DNA of 64,000 nucleotides from Nitratireductor aquimarinus. GTDB lineage: Bacteria; Pseudomonadota; Alphaproteobacteria; Rhizobiales; Rhizobiaceae. This document shows positions 56,002-63,389 of this stretch, in pieces. Where the stretch lies: the NCBI RefSeq assembly GCF_017255295.1, contig NZ_JAFKDE010000002.1, positions 186,001 through 250,000 on the forward strand, written 5' to 3'. Under the pieces are notes generated by a model. That model saw only the letters and a program-made list of their open reading frames with translations. It was not told the origin of the DNA and did no database searches. The translations under genes and the position numbers were made by a program. Within the stretch, counting starts at the first letter, position 1; the number at the start of each line of letters is the position of its first letter.

Positions 56002-56171
56002 TGTTCTTCCTGTCTCAGGCCGTTCCTGATCGCTACAATGTCAGCATCCGTGAAGAGCTTGCGGCGTCCGTTTGGGTAGTAGTGCGGATGCCGCTTGATG
56101 ATATCCTGAAAGGCGCGGCGAGACACTCCCAACTCATAAGCGGCTTGCTCCATCGTCAGAGGCCTACCCAT
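55818..56171 (-). CDS. HTH protein, possible excisionase, overlapping the integrase gene
   Basis: 117 residues. The N-terminal 55 residues look like a MerR/AlpA-type helix-turn-helix (TMEQAAYELGVSRRAFQDII then HYYPNGRRKLFTDADIVAI), as in excisionases and recombination directionality factors. The rest is Ser/Arg-rich and shares 184 bases with the integrase start in another frame. The DNA-binding part ends almost where the overlap begins. ATG at 56171 preferred over GTG at 56174. Confidence 0.6.
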   Translation of the reverse strand: MGRPLTMEQAAYELGVSRRAFQDIIKRHPHYYPNGRRKLFTDADIVAIRNGLRQEEQCRLSSSRQSRGKRRTTTSGAHTSGNMWKKAQALLTKPSRARSSDPREKQSNVVRFNPADS

Positions 56172-56355
56172 CACCGCCTCCTAATGCTCGCCGCTCTGCC
56201 TCGACGCGGCTTTTCGATCCCCACCTCTCATTCATGATCTCGTGAATAAGGTCGTGCGCCGCTAGAGCCTCGTCGTCGGGAAGGCTGCGAATAGTGCTCG
56301 CCAGCCCGCTGCGCTCTATCAGCTTCAGTCTCTGCGCTTTCGTCAGCTTCTTCAT
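56164..56355 (-). CDS. Phage hypothetical protein, 63 aa
   Basis: Short charged helical protein (MKKLTKAQRLKLIERSGL...). ATG at 56355 with AAGGGG upstream. It overlaps the next gene by eight bases, and its last codons (ALGGGDG) double as that gene's ribosome site. Not recognised. Confidence 0.6.
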   Translation of the reverse strand: MKKLTKAQRLKLIERSGLASTIRSLPDDEALAAHDLIHEIMNERWGSKSRVEAERRALGGGDG

Positions 56356-56356
56356 A

Positions 56357-56683
56357 TCAGCCCCTTCCGCCAGCCTTGGAATTGTGAAGGCCATTTGTCA
56401 GAGGAAACACCGTGACAAACTGGTCGCCTTTGAATACAAAGACATGCCCACGATAGACGCGGTAATCGCCGTAGTGTCCGAACTTGTGGAACATGGCATC
56501 AAGTGTGCGCCTCATGCGTCCAGAGAACGATGTGCGTGACGCCCCGACTTCAAGTGCGCGGCCAACCTCGCGTTCCGCCGCCTTCTTGGGGATGCCAAGC
56601 CGCTGTCTAACACGTTTCATTCCGTGATTGGATAACTGGAACGCTTCTACAGCTTCCGCTTCAAGTGCTGCATTGTCACTCAT
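56357..56683 (-). CDS. Phage hypothetical protein, 108 aa
   Basis: Contains ALEAEAVEAFQLSNHGMKRVRQRLGIPKK and a beta-rich second half (YGDYRVYRGHVFVFKGDQFVTVFPL). The layout, with a leading helix and a basic beta-sheet end, resembles small phage or toxin-like nuclease folds of the BrnT/RelE size, but no family could be assigned. Confidence 0.6.
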   Translation of the reverse strand: MSDNAALEAEAVEAFQLSNHGMKRVRQRLGIPKKAAEREVGRALEVGASRTSFSGRMRRTLDAMFHKFGHYGDYRVYRGHVFVFKGDQFVTVFPLTNGLHNSKAGGRG

Positions 56684-56975
56684 CCCCGCCTCCTAATGCT
56701 CGGATAGCGGCGGCAGCCCATTTGCCATCACCGAAAGACGGCAAGCCTTCAAGGCGCTTCGCCGCAGCTTCGATTGCCTCTATGCGTCCGCGCTCTCGTT
56801 CTTCGGCCTTGATCCTGTCCATCTCTCCGGGCGCAAGGATGCGGTAGCCGGAAGAGATGAGGGCAATCATGACGGCATCAGCCGCAAGGGCTTTCTCTTC
56901 GCTGCTGGCGTCTGGGTAGCACGTCTCCCGATGCAGTCGACCGAAGACTTTCGCAATGATGTCTCTCGCGCTCAT
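56676..56975 (-). CDS. Phage hypothetical protein, 99 aa
   Basis: Helical protein containing ETCYPDASSEEKALAADAVMIAL and an Arg/Glu-rich middle. The YPDAS segment recurs in the gene at 59593. It overlaps the following gene by eight bases; its last codons RALGGGDE carry the next ribosome site. Confidence 0.62.
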   Translation of the reverse strand: MSARDIIAKVFGRLHRETCYPDASSEEKALAADAVMIALISSGYRILAPGEMDRIKAEERERGRIEAIEAAAKRLEGLPSFGDGKWAAAAIRALGGGDE

Positions 56976-57280
56976 GGTTGGCCCTCCAGTGCGCGGCCAG
57001 CCTCGTCAATGATGGCTTGGCGGTGTATCTCAATTGTGTTGCGGCAATTCTTGATGGCGGTTTCGACCAGTTCAGCGATGCTACGGCAGGCGAACGCGGT
57101 AAGAACTTCCGATGCTTCTTTCGCTCCAGTGCACGACCCAGCGAAATGTGGTGAAACGCTGATGCCGAGGGAGGTCTCGGGTTCCATGGATAGCTTCACT
57201 CCATACTCCTCCAGCCATTTAAGGGCGGCGGTGTTTCGTTCGATCTCACGAACGGCGTTGGAAATTCTAGCGGTGTTCAT
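56972..57280 (-). CDS. Phage hypothetical protein, 102 aa
   Basis: Mostly helical (ISNAVREIERNTAALKWLEEY) with a cysteine-containing middle (FAGSCTGAKEASEVLTAFACRS). ATGA overlaps with both neighbours show coupled translation. Not recognised. Confidence 0.6.
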   Translation of the reverse strand: MNTARISNAVREIERNTAALKWLEEYGVKLSMEPETSLGISVSPHFAGSCTGAKEASEVLTAFACRSIAELVETAIKNCRNTIEIHRQAIIDEAGRALEGQP

Positions 57281-58134
57281 TCTCCCTCTCCCTTGCTGGG
57301 GAAGGCGGCGAGGAGGGCGCGGCGCATCGCAGTTTCCAGCACCGGCTTACTAGCGCGCAGAGGATCGCCAATATCCATTGCGCACAACGCCTGCAACGCC
57401 CGCTCCACCGCCTCGTCGGTGAGGGCGGGGACGGGGGAGGTGTGGAACCGAGTATCCTCTTCAGGCCGTCCTTCTCTGCGCTTCAAAGCAAACATGAGCG
57501 TGTCCATGCTGACGCCCTTTCGCAACAGAACGCCGGGAAGCTGCACGTCGCAGGGAAGCGTTTCGGCCTCCGCCTTGGGAGCCGGGGAGGTGGCGATTGC
57601 CGAAAGAATGCGAGCCGCATAGTCGGACTGTGCGGCGGCTTTGGCTTCTTCGGAGGTGGCAAACTCGCCATTAACCGGCTGATACCCTTCCGAATACATA
57701 TGCCAAAGGCCGTCATCTGAATTGAGGTAGACGTAGTATCTAAGGCCGATGGCCGTTGCTCTGTAGCTACCTTCCATGGGCGCGTCCCAAACAAGAGGCT
57801 TCACTGTCACCGCATCTGCCCTGGGCGCGACATGCGGAAACGTGCCAATCGGCCCATCCATCGGTTCGCCGGTTTCCAGATCGACGGTCGGGCTGCCCGC
57901 AAGGCATTCGGCATGGCATTTGCCAAGCTCGATATCGGTGGCGCATGTGTCGCCAGGTGCAAACGGCTTTGCGCATACGGGGCAGGGTTCTTCCGCCTCT
58001 GCCTTGGGGGCAGAGAGGGCGGCGTCACGCAACCGGCATAGAGCGTCCATATAGCGGACTTCACTGCGCATTATGCCAAGCTCGTACAGTTCACTGATTG
58101 CCCACTCAAGGGCGTCAATCTGCTCTCTATTCAT
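57277..58134 (-). CDS. Phage hypothetical protein with zinc-ribbon-like segment, 285 aa
   Basis: The ATG at 58134 follows GGAGAAGGG. Cysteines C51-P-V-C54, C64, C73 and C77 with H74 form a probable zinc module. Two Ala/Pro linkers of similar sequence (APKAEAE near 43 and again near 190) separate three parts, suggesting a mosaic protein built by domain shuffling. Middle part GYQPVNGEFATSEEAKAAAQSDYAARIL resembles a DUF of phage proteins. Function unknown. Confidence 0.62.
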   Translation of the reverse strand: MNREQIDALEWAISELYELGIMRSEVRYMDALCRLRDAALSAPKAEAEEPCPVCAKPFAPGDTCATDIELGKCHAECLAGSPTVDLETGEPMDGPIGTFPHVAPRADAVTVKPLVWDAPMEGSYRATAIGLRYYVYLNSDDGLWHMYSEGYQPVNGEFATSEEAKAAAQSDYAARILSAIATSPAPKAEAETLPCDVQLPGVLLRKGVSMDTLMFALKRREGRPEEDTRFHTSPVPALTDEAVERALQALCAMDIGDPLRASKPVLETAMRRALLAAFPSKGEGE

Positions 58135-58540
58135 CGCCCTTCTCCATCCATTCGGCAGTGGCGCGGAGGTGGCCGACCAAAACCATTGCGTGAACCGCGT
58201 GATGATCCCTCCATTCCGGTGCGTCGGCTGCATGATGTTTCGCCATGTCACTGAAAGGCGCTATCACCTCTTTGGCAGACGCCAAGCGCTTCTCTGCTGC
58301 TTCGGTGCGGTTACGGTTTTCCTTTGCGACATTACGCATGAACTGGACTTCATCGTTCAACCCATCGGTCAACCTCTTCACCTCAACCAGCTTGGCGCGC
58401 AGGCGTTCGATCTCGGCGGCGGCTTGCCATTCAGGTTCGGACTCGTGCCCATAGGCAGGAGGCTTGCGCCCAGCGTCGTAGTCTTGAACCGCCTTGGCTT
58501 TCGCCATCCGTCGCAGCCGTTCAATCAGGTCTTCGCTCAT
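58127..58540 (-). CDS. Phage coiled-coil protein, 137 aa
   Basis: A long central coiled coil (about 43-90, AAEIERLRAKLVEVKRLTDG onward). The pattern is common in uncharacterised Mesorhizobium/Rhizobium phage early regions. Overlaps neighbours by 4-8 bases. Function unknown. Confidence 0.62.
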   Translation of the reverse strand: MSEDLIERLRRMAKAKAVQDYDAGRKPPAYGHESEPEWQAAAEIERLRAKLVEVKRLTDGLNDEVQFMRNVAKENRNRTEAAEKRLASAKEVIAPFSDMAKHHAADAPEWRDHHAVHAMVLVGHLRATAEWMEKGDE

Positions 58541-58935
58541 GCTCTTTCCTTTTCACGCTTAGGAAATGGTCTGCTTGGGATGGGCCGGGAAGGTATCTTC
58601 GCCTTTCGCTTCGGCCTGCGCTTGGCTGTCGCCGGATCGACCGGGATAATCAGCAAGCCCTTGTCAACCCAAATGTTCTGGGTGCGCATGACGCCGCGAT
58701 ACCAGAAGTAGAGTTCTTCCCACCGGTCTAGCTTGTGGTGGTCGAGCGCTTCATGACATGCGCTGCATCCAAATGCGGCGTGGTAGTCATGGCCCTTGTT
58801 CCCAAGCCCTTTGATCTCGGAGGGGGCGTGGCACAGCACCACGGTTTCAGGGTTGTGGTTGCAGACGCCGGGGATGCCGAACTGGCACTGCTGTCCCTGC
58901 GCGCTGTTTCTGAGCTTGGTGGAGATAATGCCCAT
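58537..58935 (-). CDS. YbcO/DUF1364-like phage nuclease
   Basis: 132 residues. CQFGIPGVCNHNPETVVLCH, GLGNKGHDYHAAFGCSACHEALD match the HNH-like YbcO/DUF1364 family found in the nin region of lambdoid phages; metal ligands are two Cys pairs and a His. The C-terminal tail is very basic (PKRKAKIPSRPIPSRPFPKR). The ATG overlaps the upstream stop as TGATG. Confidence 0.8.
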   Translation of the reverse strand: MGIISTKLRNSAQGQQCQFGIPGVCNHNPETVVLCHAPSEIKGLGNKGHDYHAAFGCSACHEALDHHKLDRWEELYFWYRGVMRTQNIWVDKGLLIIPVDPATAKRRPKRKAKIPSRPIPSRPFPKREKERA

Positions 58936-59123
58936 CACACCACCCCCATGAATTCCCAAGGCTCGCTCAGGGCCTCTTCCAGCGCCTTCACGCACTCGCG
59001 ATTCACCTTCTGTTCCTCGACAAACTGCTGTAGCTTCTGCGTTGTGGCCTCTCTCACCTCTGCATAAGGATCGACAGGCGCGCGGCGCACATGGGCTTTG
59101 ACTGCATAGGCTTTGGAGGTCAT
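58935..59123 (-). CDS. Phage hypothetical protein, 62 aa
   Basis: Helical charged protein (VREATTQKLQQFVEEQKVN and ECVKALEEALSEPWEF). Overlaps the YbcO-like gene by one base and the upstream gene by four. Not recognised. Confidence 0.58.
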   Translation of the reverse strand: MTSKAYAVKAHVRRAPVDPYAEVREATTQKLQQFVEEQKVNRECVKALEEALSEPWEFMGVV

Positions 59124-59581
59124 GCTGCTGCCTTTCTTCCGACCGCAAGCAAGTCGCCCGGATCGGTCAAGATCACGCCCTTCTCTGTGAAATGCTGCCA
59201 GACAGCATCGAGATAGGCGGTCTGTTGTTTCGTCGTCATGAGGCGCGTTACGGGAAAGTTCAGCGGCTCCTGCATCATGGCCAGCTTGTGGCCGTAGGGC
59301 AGGGGCTTGACGAACTCGTCATACTTCGCCCGGAACTCGTCGTCCTCTTCGCGCAGGATCGGCACCGCCAGATGAAGCTTGCAGTAGCCGCGAATTTCCT
59401 CTGCGGTCACGTCGCCAAGCTGCTCGGCAATCTCAGCCACCCATTTGCGATTGAGCTTGTTCTGTTTGACCGTGCGCGCACCACCGGCCTTGATGCTGAC
59501 GGTGATCGGGAGCTTCTGCCCCTCCAGGTACCGGAAGAGCATTCGCAGGTCAGACGGGGTTTCGATGATGCGCGTCGGCAT
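59120..59581 (-). CDS. NinB-like phage recombination protein (tentative)
   Basis: 153 residues. Segments VKQNKLNRKWVAEIAEQLG, AEEIRGYCKLHLAVPIL and TAYLDAVWQHFTEKGVIL follow the layout of NinB/Orf-type proteins that help load recombinases on SSB-coated DNA. The match is by pattern only; placement one gene from SSB and Rad52 supports it. Confidence 0.5.
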   Translation of the reverse strand: MPTRIIETPSDLRMLFRYLEGQKLPITVSIKAGGARTVKQNKLNRKWVAEIAEQLGDVTAEEIRGYCKLHLAVPILREEDDEFRAKYDEFVKPLPYGHKLAMMQEPLNFPVTRLMTTKQQTAYLDAVWQHFTEKGVILTDPGDLLAVGRKAAA

Positions 59582-59592
59582 GATGGACCCTA

Positions 59593-59808
59593 TTATTTTT
59601 CTGGGAGAGGCCGGATATCTTGGAGTTCCTGAAGCTGCTTTTCCGCGAACCCGCCGATGACATCATGCGGAAGGTCGGGGAAGCGCACCCCGTCACGGAA
59701 CGCGTCATAGACTTCGGAAATCACTTCTGGAGATGCGTCTGGATACCCGTACTCAATCAGGGATCGAGAAATCGCGTTGCAAATCTTCGCCTTTGTGATC
59801 CTAGCCAT
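59593..59808 (-). CDS. Phage hypothetical protein, 71 aa
   Basis: MARITKAKICNAISRSLIEYGYPDASPEV..., an acidic helical protein sharing the YPDAS segment with the gene at 56676. Its ATG overlaps the SSB stop as TGATG, which decides this start over one three codons upstream. Confidence 0.6.
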   Translation of the reverse strand: MARITKAKICNAISRSLIEYGYPDASPEVISEVYDAFRDGVRFPDLPHDVIGGFAEKQLQELQDIRPLPEK

Positions 59809-60194
59809 CAGCGCCACTCCATCATGAACGGGATTTCATCATCCAGCCCGGACTGCGCCCCATAGCTGCCTTCCGGCTCCTGACGGGCGCGACCTTCTGA
59901 CGGCTTCCCACCCTGCAAGGTGAGGTCACTGACGCGGATCTGCATGTAGCTCTTCCCGTCATGCTCGCGGGTCGAGAAATCGCCGCTGACGGTCACCTGA
60001 GAGCCTTTGCGCATGTGGTCTTCGAGAGACTGGCCGCGCTTGCCGAACAGGCTGCAATCGAAGAAGAGCGTCTTCTTCCTCTCGCCATAGCCGTCATCGA
60101 CCGCTACAGAAAAGCCAAGTACTGCATCACCTGCCTGTGTCCGGCGAAGCTCCGCGTCACGTGTGAGCCGCCCTGCGATTACGATGGTCTTCAT
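59808..60194 (-). CDS. ssb: Single-stranded DNA-binding protein
   Basis: 128 residues, OB-fold with IVIAGRLTRDAELRRTQAGD and the acidic C-terminal tail ending LDDEIPFMMEWR. The tail lacks the exact DDDIPF ending but keeps DEIPF internally, followed by five residues. Phage SSB working with the adjacent Rad52-type annealase. Confidence 0.88.
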   Translation of the reverse strand: MKTIVIAGRLTRDAELRRTQAGDAVLGFSVAVDDGYGERKKTLFFDCSLFGKRGQSLEDHMRKGSQVTVSGDFSTREHDGKSYMQIRVSDLTLQGGKPSEGRARQEPEGSYGAQSGLDDEIPFMMEWR

Positions 60195-60916
60195 GCTGCA
60201 ATGTCCTTCTGATCGCCGGGGAAGACGTCTTCCGCTTCGGCCTGTTTGATTTCTGCGATGCGGGCGCGGAACTTGTCCCCCGCAAGGGTGGTGAAGTCCT
60301 CGGCCCAGCCATCCCGGTCAAAGATGTGCTTCCATGAGTTGGCGCATGCCCTGACGTTCTGGACGGTCTTGCAATCCAGTAGATCGCGTTCGATATCCTC
60401 AAGCCCGCGCTTCTGTGCTGCGCTGCTGGCCTTCGGGGCGGGCTCCTGCTGCTGCCTCGATGGCGCTTCCTCGGCGGTCCCCACGTTGGCCCGTGTCTTG
60501 TCGTAGAGGGCGAGGCCGAACGGATTGCCGAAGGTGCGCATGGCGCGTTTCAGGGCATCCGTGACAGCTTCCTTGATGGCGCTTTCGTGGGCCAAGCCGG
60601 CGTCAACGTCATAGCCGTGACCAGCGCCGCAATCCTCTCGGATGACGCCAGAAACGATTGCCTTGACGCGGGCGGTATAAGTCACGCCCCAGCCGTCTTT
60701 TTGCTGACGGCCGATCTTGCGCGGGGCTTCGGAGACGCATTTCACGTCCACCACCTCATAAGACCACCCATCAAAGCCAAAGATGCGGTTGGCTTCTGCG
60801 ATGACGTGCCAGCCTTCAAGGTAGTCTCCCTTCGGGCCGAATTGCTGCGGCGGCTTGACGTGAGACGGGTCAAGCTTCGCCTCAAGGAGTGACTTCTGAT
60901 CTGTCGTGAAGGTCAT
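60191..60916 (-). CDS. Rad52/22-type single-strand annealing protein
   Basis: 241 residues. The N-terminal half matches the RAD52 superfamily (WHVIAEANRIFGFDGWSYEV, YTARVKAIVSG, HESAIKEAVTDALKRAMRTFGNPFGLALY). It anneals complementary strands during phage replication and recombination. The C-terminal part is a linker ending with EAEDVFPG. It overlaps SSB by four bases. Confidence 0.9.
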   Translation of the reverse strand: MTFTTDQKSLLEAKLDPSHVKPPQQFGPKGDYLEGWHVIAEANRIFGFDGWSYEVVDVKCVSEAPRKIGRQQKDGWGVTYTARVKAIVSGVIREDCGAGHGYDVDAGLAHESAIKEAVTDALKRAMRTFGNPFGLALYDKTRANVGTAEEAPSRQQQEPAPKASSAAQKRGLEDIERDLLDCKTVQNVRACANSWKHIFDRDGWAEDFTTLAGDKFRARIAEIKQAEAEDVFPGDQKDIAA

Positions 60917-61644
60917 ACCGGCCTCCGCTCGTGCTTCACTTCCACACCTGGCATCTTGTGAACGCCAGACGCGACAAGCTTCACGGCCATCGTGTTGAGG
61001 AATTCGGCCATGGCATCGCGGTGCACGGTCCAGATCCAGCGCGCAAATTCCGTCTCATTGACCACGGTCGGTTCGTAGTAATCGCGCAGGGTAACGGCGC
61101 GTCCTGCGCCCTTGGCCGATGCCTTCGCATTGCCAAGCTTGCGCGCTTCGGCTTCTGCCGCCTTGGCGTCCTGCACGGCGCGCTCTGCCGCTTCGCTGTC
61201 TTCGAGGCTCTTGCGGTTCTGCATAGCCTCCATAGCGAGGCGCTGCTTTTCCTCTGCCGCCTTGCGGGCTTCCTCGGCCTTGCGGCGGTTTTCCTCATCA
61301 ACCTTGCGAAGCCATGGGGCGAGGGCTTCCTTGCAGGCGTCCTCTGCCAGAATGGCAATGCCGGTCACGCTCTTGGTCTTGCCGATCAGGGCGTTGTAGC
61401 GCTCCTGCACTTCGGCTTTTGCCTCATCGAAAGGCTTGACCTCTTCCTTGCGGCGCTCGTCGGCTTCCTTCTTGGCGGACTGGATATCGCGCAGAAGCTT
61501 CTGCACCATGTCCGCCTGCTCTTGGCTGGCGATCTCTTCGCCGTCGCACCAATTCTTTGCCTCACCATAAAGGTCTTCGATAGCCTCCTTGGACATCTCG
61601 AACGGGCTTCGATTGTGGCCGATGGTTGCTACTGCTACGTTCAT
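60913..61644 (-). CDS. Coiled-coil phage protein of the recombination module
   Basis: 243 residues with the opening VAVATIGHNRSPFE, a long coiled coil (about 60-180, rich in EEARKAAEEKQR) and a folded C-terminus YYEPTVVNETEFARWIWTVH. Proteins of this layout commonly sit just upstream of annealases in rhizobial phages; function unknown. ATG at 61644 follows GGAGG. Confidence 0.7.
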   Translation of the reverse strand: MNVAVATIGHNRSPFEMSKEAIEDLYGEAKNWCDGEEIASQEQADMVQKLLRDIQSAKKEADERRKEEVKPFDEAKAEVQERYNALIGKTKSVTGIAILAEDACKEALAPWLRKVDEENRRKAEEARKAAEEKQRLAMEAMQNRKSLEDSEAAERAVQDAKAAEAEARKLGNAKASAKGAGRAVTLRDYYEPTVVNETEFARWIWTVHRDAMAEFLNTMAVKLVASGVHKMPGVEVKHERRPV

Positions 61645-61883
61645 GCGAGCCTCCATTGCTTCGCGTAATTCAGGTGCCATTTCGCGGAACGCCAACGGCG
61701 GTCGCTCTCGGTGCGAAGGCGCTCAAAGCGCTCCATCTTGCCAAGGGCGAGGGCTTCCATGGCTTCCCGCTTGTCCTCATGGGCCATGCGGCGAAGGGTC
61801 TGGCTGCAACGGAATGCCTCCATGACTTCGCGGTATCGCAGTGAGCTTTGCTCTATGGCTGATGGTTCGATATGGGCGTTCAT
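61641..61883 (-). CDS. Phage hypothetical protein, 80 aa
   Basis: Highly charged helical protein (SLRYREVMEAF, LRRMAHEDKREAMEALALGKMERFERLR). ATG at 61883 overlaps the stop codon of a 28-residue gene upstream as TGATG. Not recognised. Confidence 0.6.
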   Translation of the reverse strand: MNAHIEPSAIEQSSLRYREVMEAFRCSQTLRRMAHEDKREAMEALALGKMERFERLRTESDRRWRSAKWHLNYAKQWRLA

Positions 61884-61969
61884 CAGATCGCTCCCAGGTA
61901 AGCGCAAGCCACCAGAAGAAAGGCAGTGATGGTTGCGAGGGATAGGGTGTCTTTGGAGAGGTCACGCAC
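61883..61969 (-). CDS. 28-residue putative membrane peptide
   Basis: GTG start, MRDLSKDTLSLATITAFLLV then ACAYLGAI; a charged head and one hydrophobic span. It fills exactly the space between two genes, overlapping the upstream stop by eight bases and the downstream ATG by one (TGATG), which is why I consider it real. Confidence 0.5.
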   Translation of the reverse strand: MRDLSKDTLSLATITAFLLVACAYLGAI

Positions 61970-62231
61970 GGGACTGCTCCCGCGCTTCGATGAAGATATC
62001 TGCGGCATTCAGGCTACTTCTGGCGATCTCTCGAACCACCGAGGTGTCTGCCCGTGTGCCCACGTCCTCAATTTTCTTGGCGAAGACATTGATTGCCACA
62101 TAGTCGCGCAGGGACATGCCGGGATGGTCAACATACTCGTATGCCATCGGGTCTCCGCCGAACGATTCGTCTCGGACCTTCTCGCTTCGAGACCCAGGGA
62201 AAACCAACCCACCATCGTTGATCTTTCTCAT
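61962..62231 (-). CDS. Phage hypothetical protein, 89 aa
   Basis: Contains MAYEYVDHPGMSLRDYVAIN and ARSSLNAADIFIEAREQ, a pattern found in small phage early proteins of Rhizobiales that resemble a DUF with MSLRDYFAA motif. Function unknown. Overlaps upstream gene by four bases. Confidence 0.65.
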   Translation of the reverse strand: MRKINDGGLVFPGSRSEKVRDESFGGDPMAYEYVDHPGMSLRDYVAINVFAKKIEDVGTRADTSVVREIARSSLNAADIFIEAREQSRA

Positions 62232-62410
62232 CGCGCCGTCTCCTTCATGACTTCCTGAATATCCTCTGCCGCTTCTCGATTGCGTTCTGCGCGGGTGAGG
62301 AAGTTCTTGGCGATCCAGCCTTTCCCCTTCTTGAGAAGCTTGCGGTAGACGTGCATGTTGAAGTCGCAGCGGCGGTGCATGGTGCAGTTCAGTTGCGTTA
62401 GCGTGGTCAT
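62228..62410 (-). CDS. Phage hypothetical protein, 60 aa
   Basis: Short basic protein (MHRRCDFNMHVYRKLLKKGK, then a charged helix). ATG at 62410 follows GGAGGTCAGTGAG. Not recognised. Confidence 0.55.
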   Translation of the reverse strand: MTTLTQLNCTMHRRCDFNMHVYRKLLKKGKGWIAKNFLTRAERNREAAEDIQEVMKETAR

Positions 62411-62411
62411 C

Positions 62412-62585
62412 TCACTGACCTCCGTTTGCTTTGGAATAGACGGCGTCGAGGCGGCTAAGCACTTCCTCAAGACTGCCGAGAGTGGGCGTCACATTGCCCT
62501 GTACGTCTTTGATCCAGTGGGCGACGAAGGCGCGGGCAAACCAGATGGCGTCCTTCATCTCGCGGGGAGTGGCTTGCGTGGTCAT
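62412..62585 (-). CDS. Phage hypothetical protein, 57 aa
   Basis: Read directly on the minus strand: MTTQATPREMKDAIWFARAF and a helical rest ending SKANGGQ. Its ATG overlaps the stop of the upstream gene (ATGA), and its own last codons carry the GGAGG site of the next gene. Below common length cut-offs. Confidence 0.6.
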   Translation of the reverse strand: MTTQATPREMKDAIWFARAFVAHWIKDVQGNVTPTLGSLEEVLSRLDAVYSKANGGQ

Positions 62586-62899
62586 GCTGCCCTCCGGCTC
62601 TCATAGAGCGCGATGTGGTCGGCCATCTGCTTGAGAGCGACGTGACGGTTGGCGTCGTAGCTCCAATGCTCACGGTCGCGCTTGTTCTCCTCGCGGATCG
62701 TCATGCGCTCAATGCGGGCCTTCACCTTGTCGATAGGCTCGAAGGCATCCAGACCGGTGATGGCGTAGACGGCGCTGCGAAAGTGTGGGTACTGGCCGAC
62801 CGAACGGCCCCATTCCGCCACATCGTCAACAGTGGTGCCGACTGCGATCTTGGTAAGCGCGCCTGTCAGGGCTTGGGCTGTGAGGGCATGAGCGTTCAT
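62582..62899 (-). CDS. Phage hypothetical protein, 105 aa
   Basis: MNAHALTAQALTGALTKIAV and a charged C-terminal half (REENKRDREHWSYDANRHVALKQ). Not recognised. A small hairpin (62966-62983) lies in the gap before it. Confidence 0.6.
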   Translation of the reverse strand: MNAHALTAQALTGALTKIAVGTTVDDVAEWGRSVGQYPHFRSAVYAITGLDAFEPIDKVKARIERMTIREENKRDREHWSYDANRHVALKQMADHIALYESRRAA

Positions 62900-62998
62900 C
62901 GTTCTCTTCCTCTCGTTCCCGGCAGATCAGCTTTGCGTGCCGGTGGGGTGTGTTCGATGAGGATGAGAGGCATTCGCGCCTCTTATCCGGGTGGATGA

Positions 62999-63271
62999 TC
63001 AGGCGGTGCGCCAGCAGCGGTAGGTGCCGTCTTTCTGGCGAGAAGTGGAGAAGGTCATCCCGTTGGTAAGCCCAAATCTCGAAGCGGCCATCCTGATTTT
63101 ATGGACGTCGTTGTTATCCGCCCCGAAGGAAAAGCTGTCTCCGACTTCCATCTCTTGGAAGGGATATTTTGACGTCCCTTTTCGGGAGCTGATGCGACCG
63201 TTGAACGGTACGTTCTTCTCGATTTTGAAATCGTCTGTCTGCTGTGGGAATTTCTGAACGACTGCGCTCAT
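62999..63271 (-). CDS. First gene of the leftward phage operon, 90 aa, unknown function
   Basis: MSAVVQKFPQQTDDFKIEKN..., with PFQEMEVGDSFSFGADNNDVHKI and MTFSTSRQKDGTYRCWRT, a basic DNA-binding-like fold (DUF7303-type) common in phage early regions. The operator-rich promoter lies 30-100 bases upstream. Confidence 0.65.
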   Translation of the reverse strand: MSAVVQKFPQQTDDFKIEKNVPFNGRISSRKGTSKYPFQEMEVGDSFSFGADNNDVHKIRMAASRFGLTNGMTFSTSRQKDGTYRCWRTA

Positions 63272-63302
63272 TTCGGTGTCCTCATCTCGTGTTGATGAAA
63301 AG

Positions 63303-63377
63303 ACAATGGCACGGGAAGTATCCCGCAGTCAAGGGATGCATCCCGATTATTTTCTGGCAATGTCGGGACATATCCCG
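63303..63377. promoter_or_regulatory. Phage control region: three operators and divergent promoters
   Basis: Three copies of CGGGA-N4-TCCCG lie at 63312-63325, 63332-63345 (first base A) and 63364-63377. The first sits within the 18-base spacer of a leftward promoter, TTGACT (63332-63327) and CATTGT (63308-63303), and the second abuts that -35 box. The third lies where the spacer of a rightward promoter with TATATG (63378-63383) would be. The layout is that of a lysogeny switch. Confidence 0.75.
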
Positions 63378-63389
63378 TATATGGGGTGC

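Noticed and set aside
63276-63389. Longer N-terminus of the phage winged-helix protein
   Set aside because: Would run through the operators and both promoters; the ATG at 63390 fits the control region.
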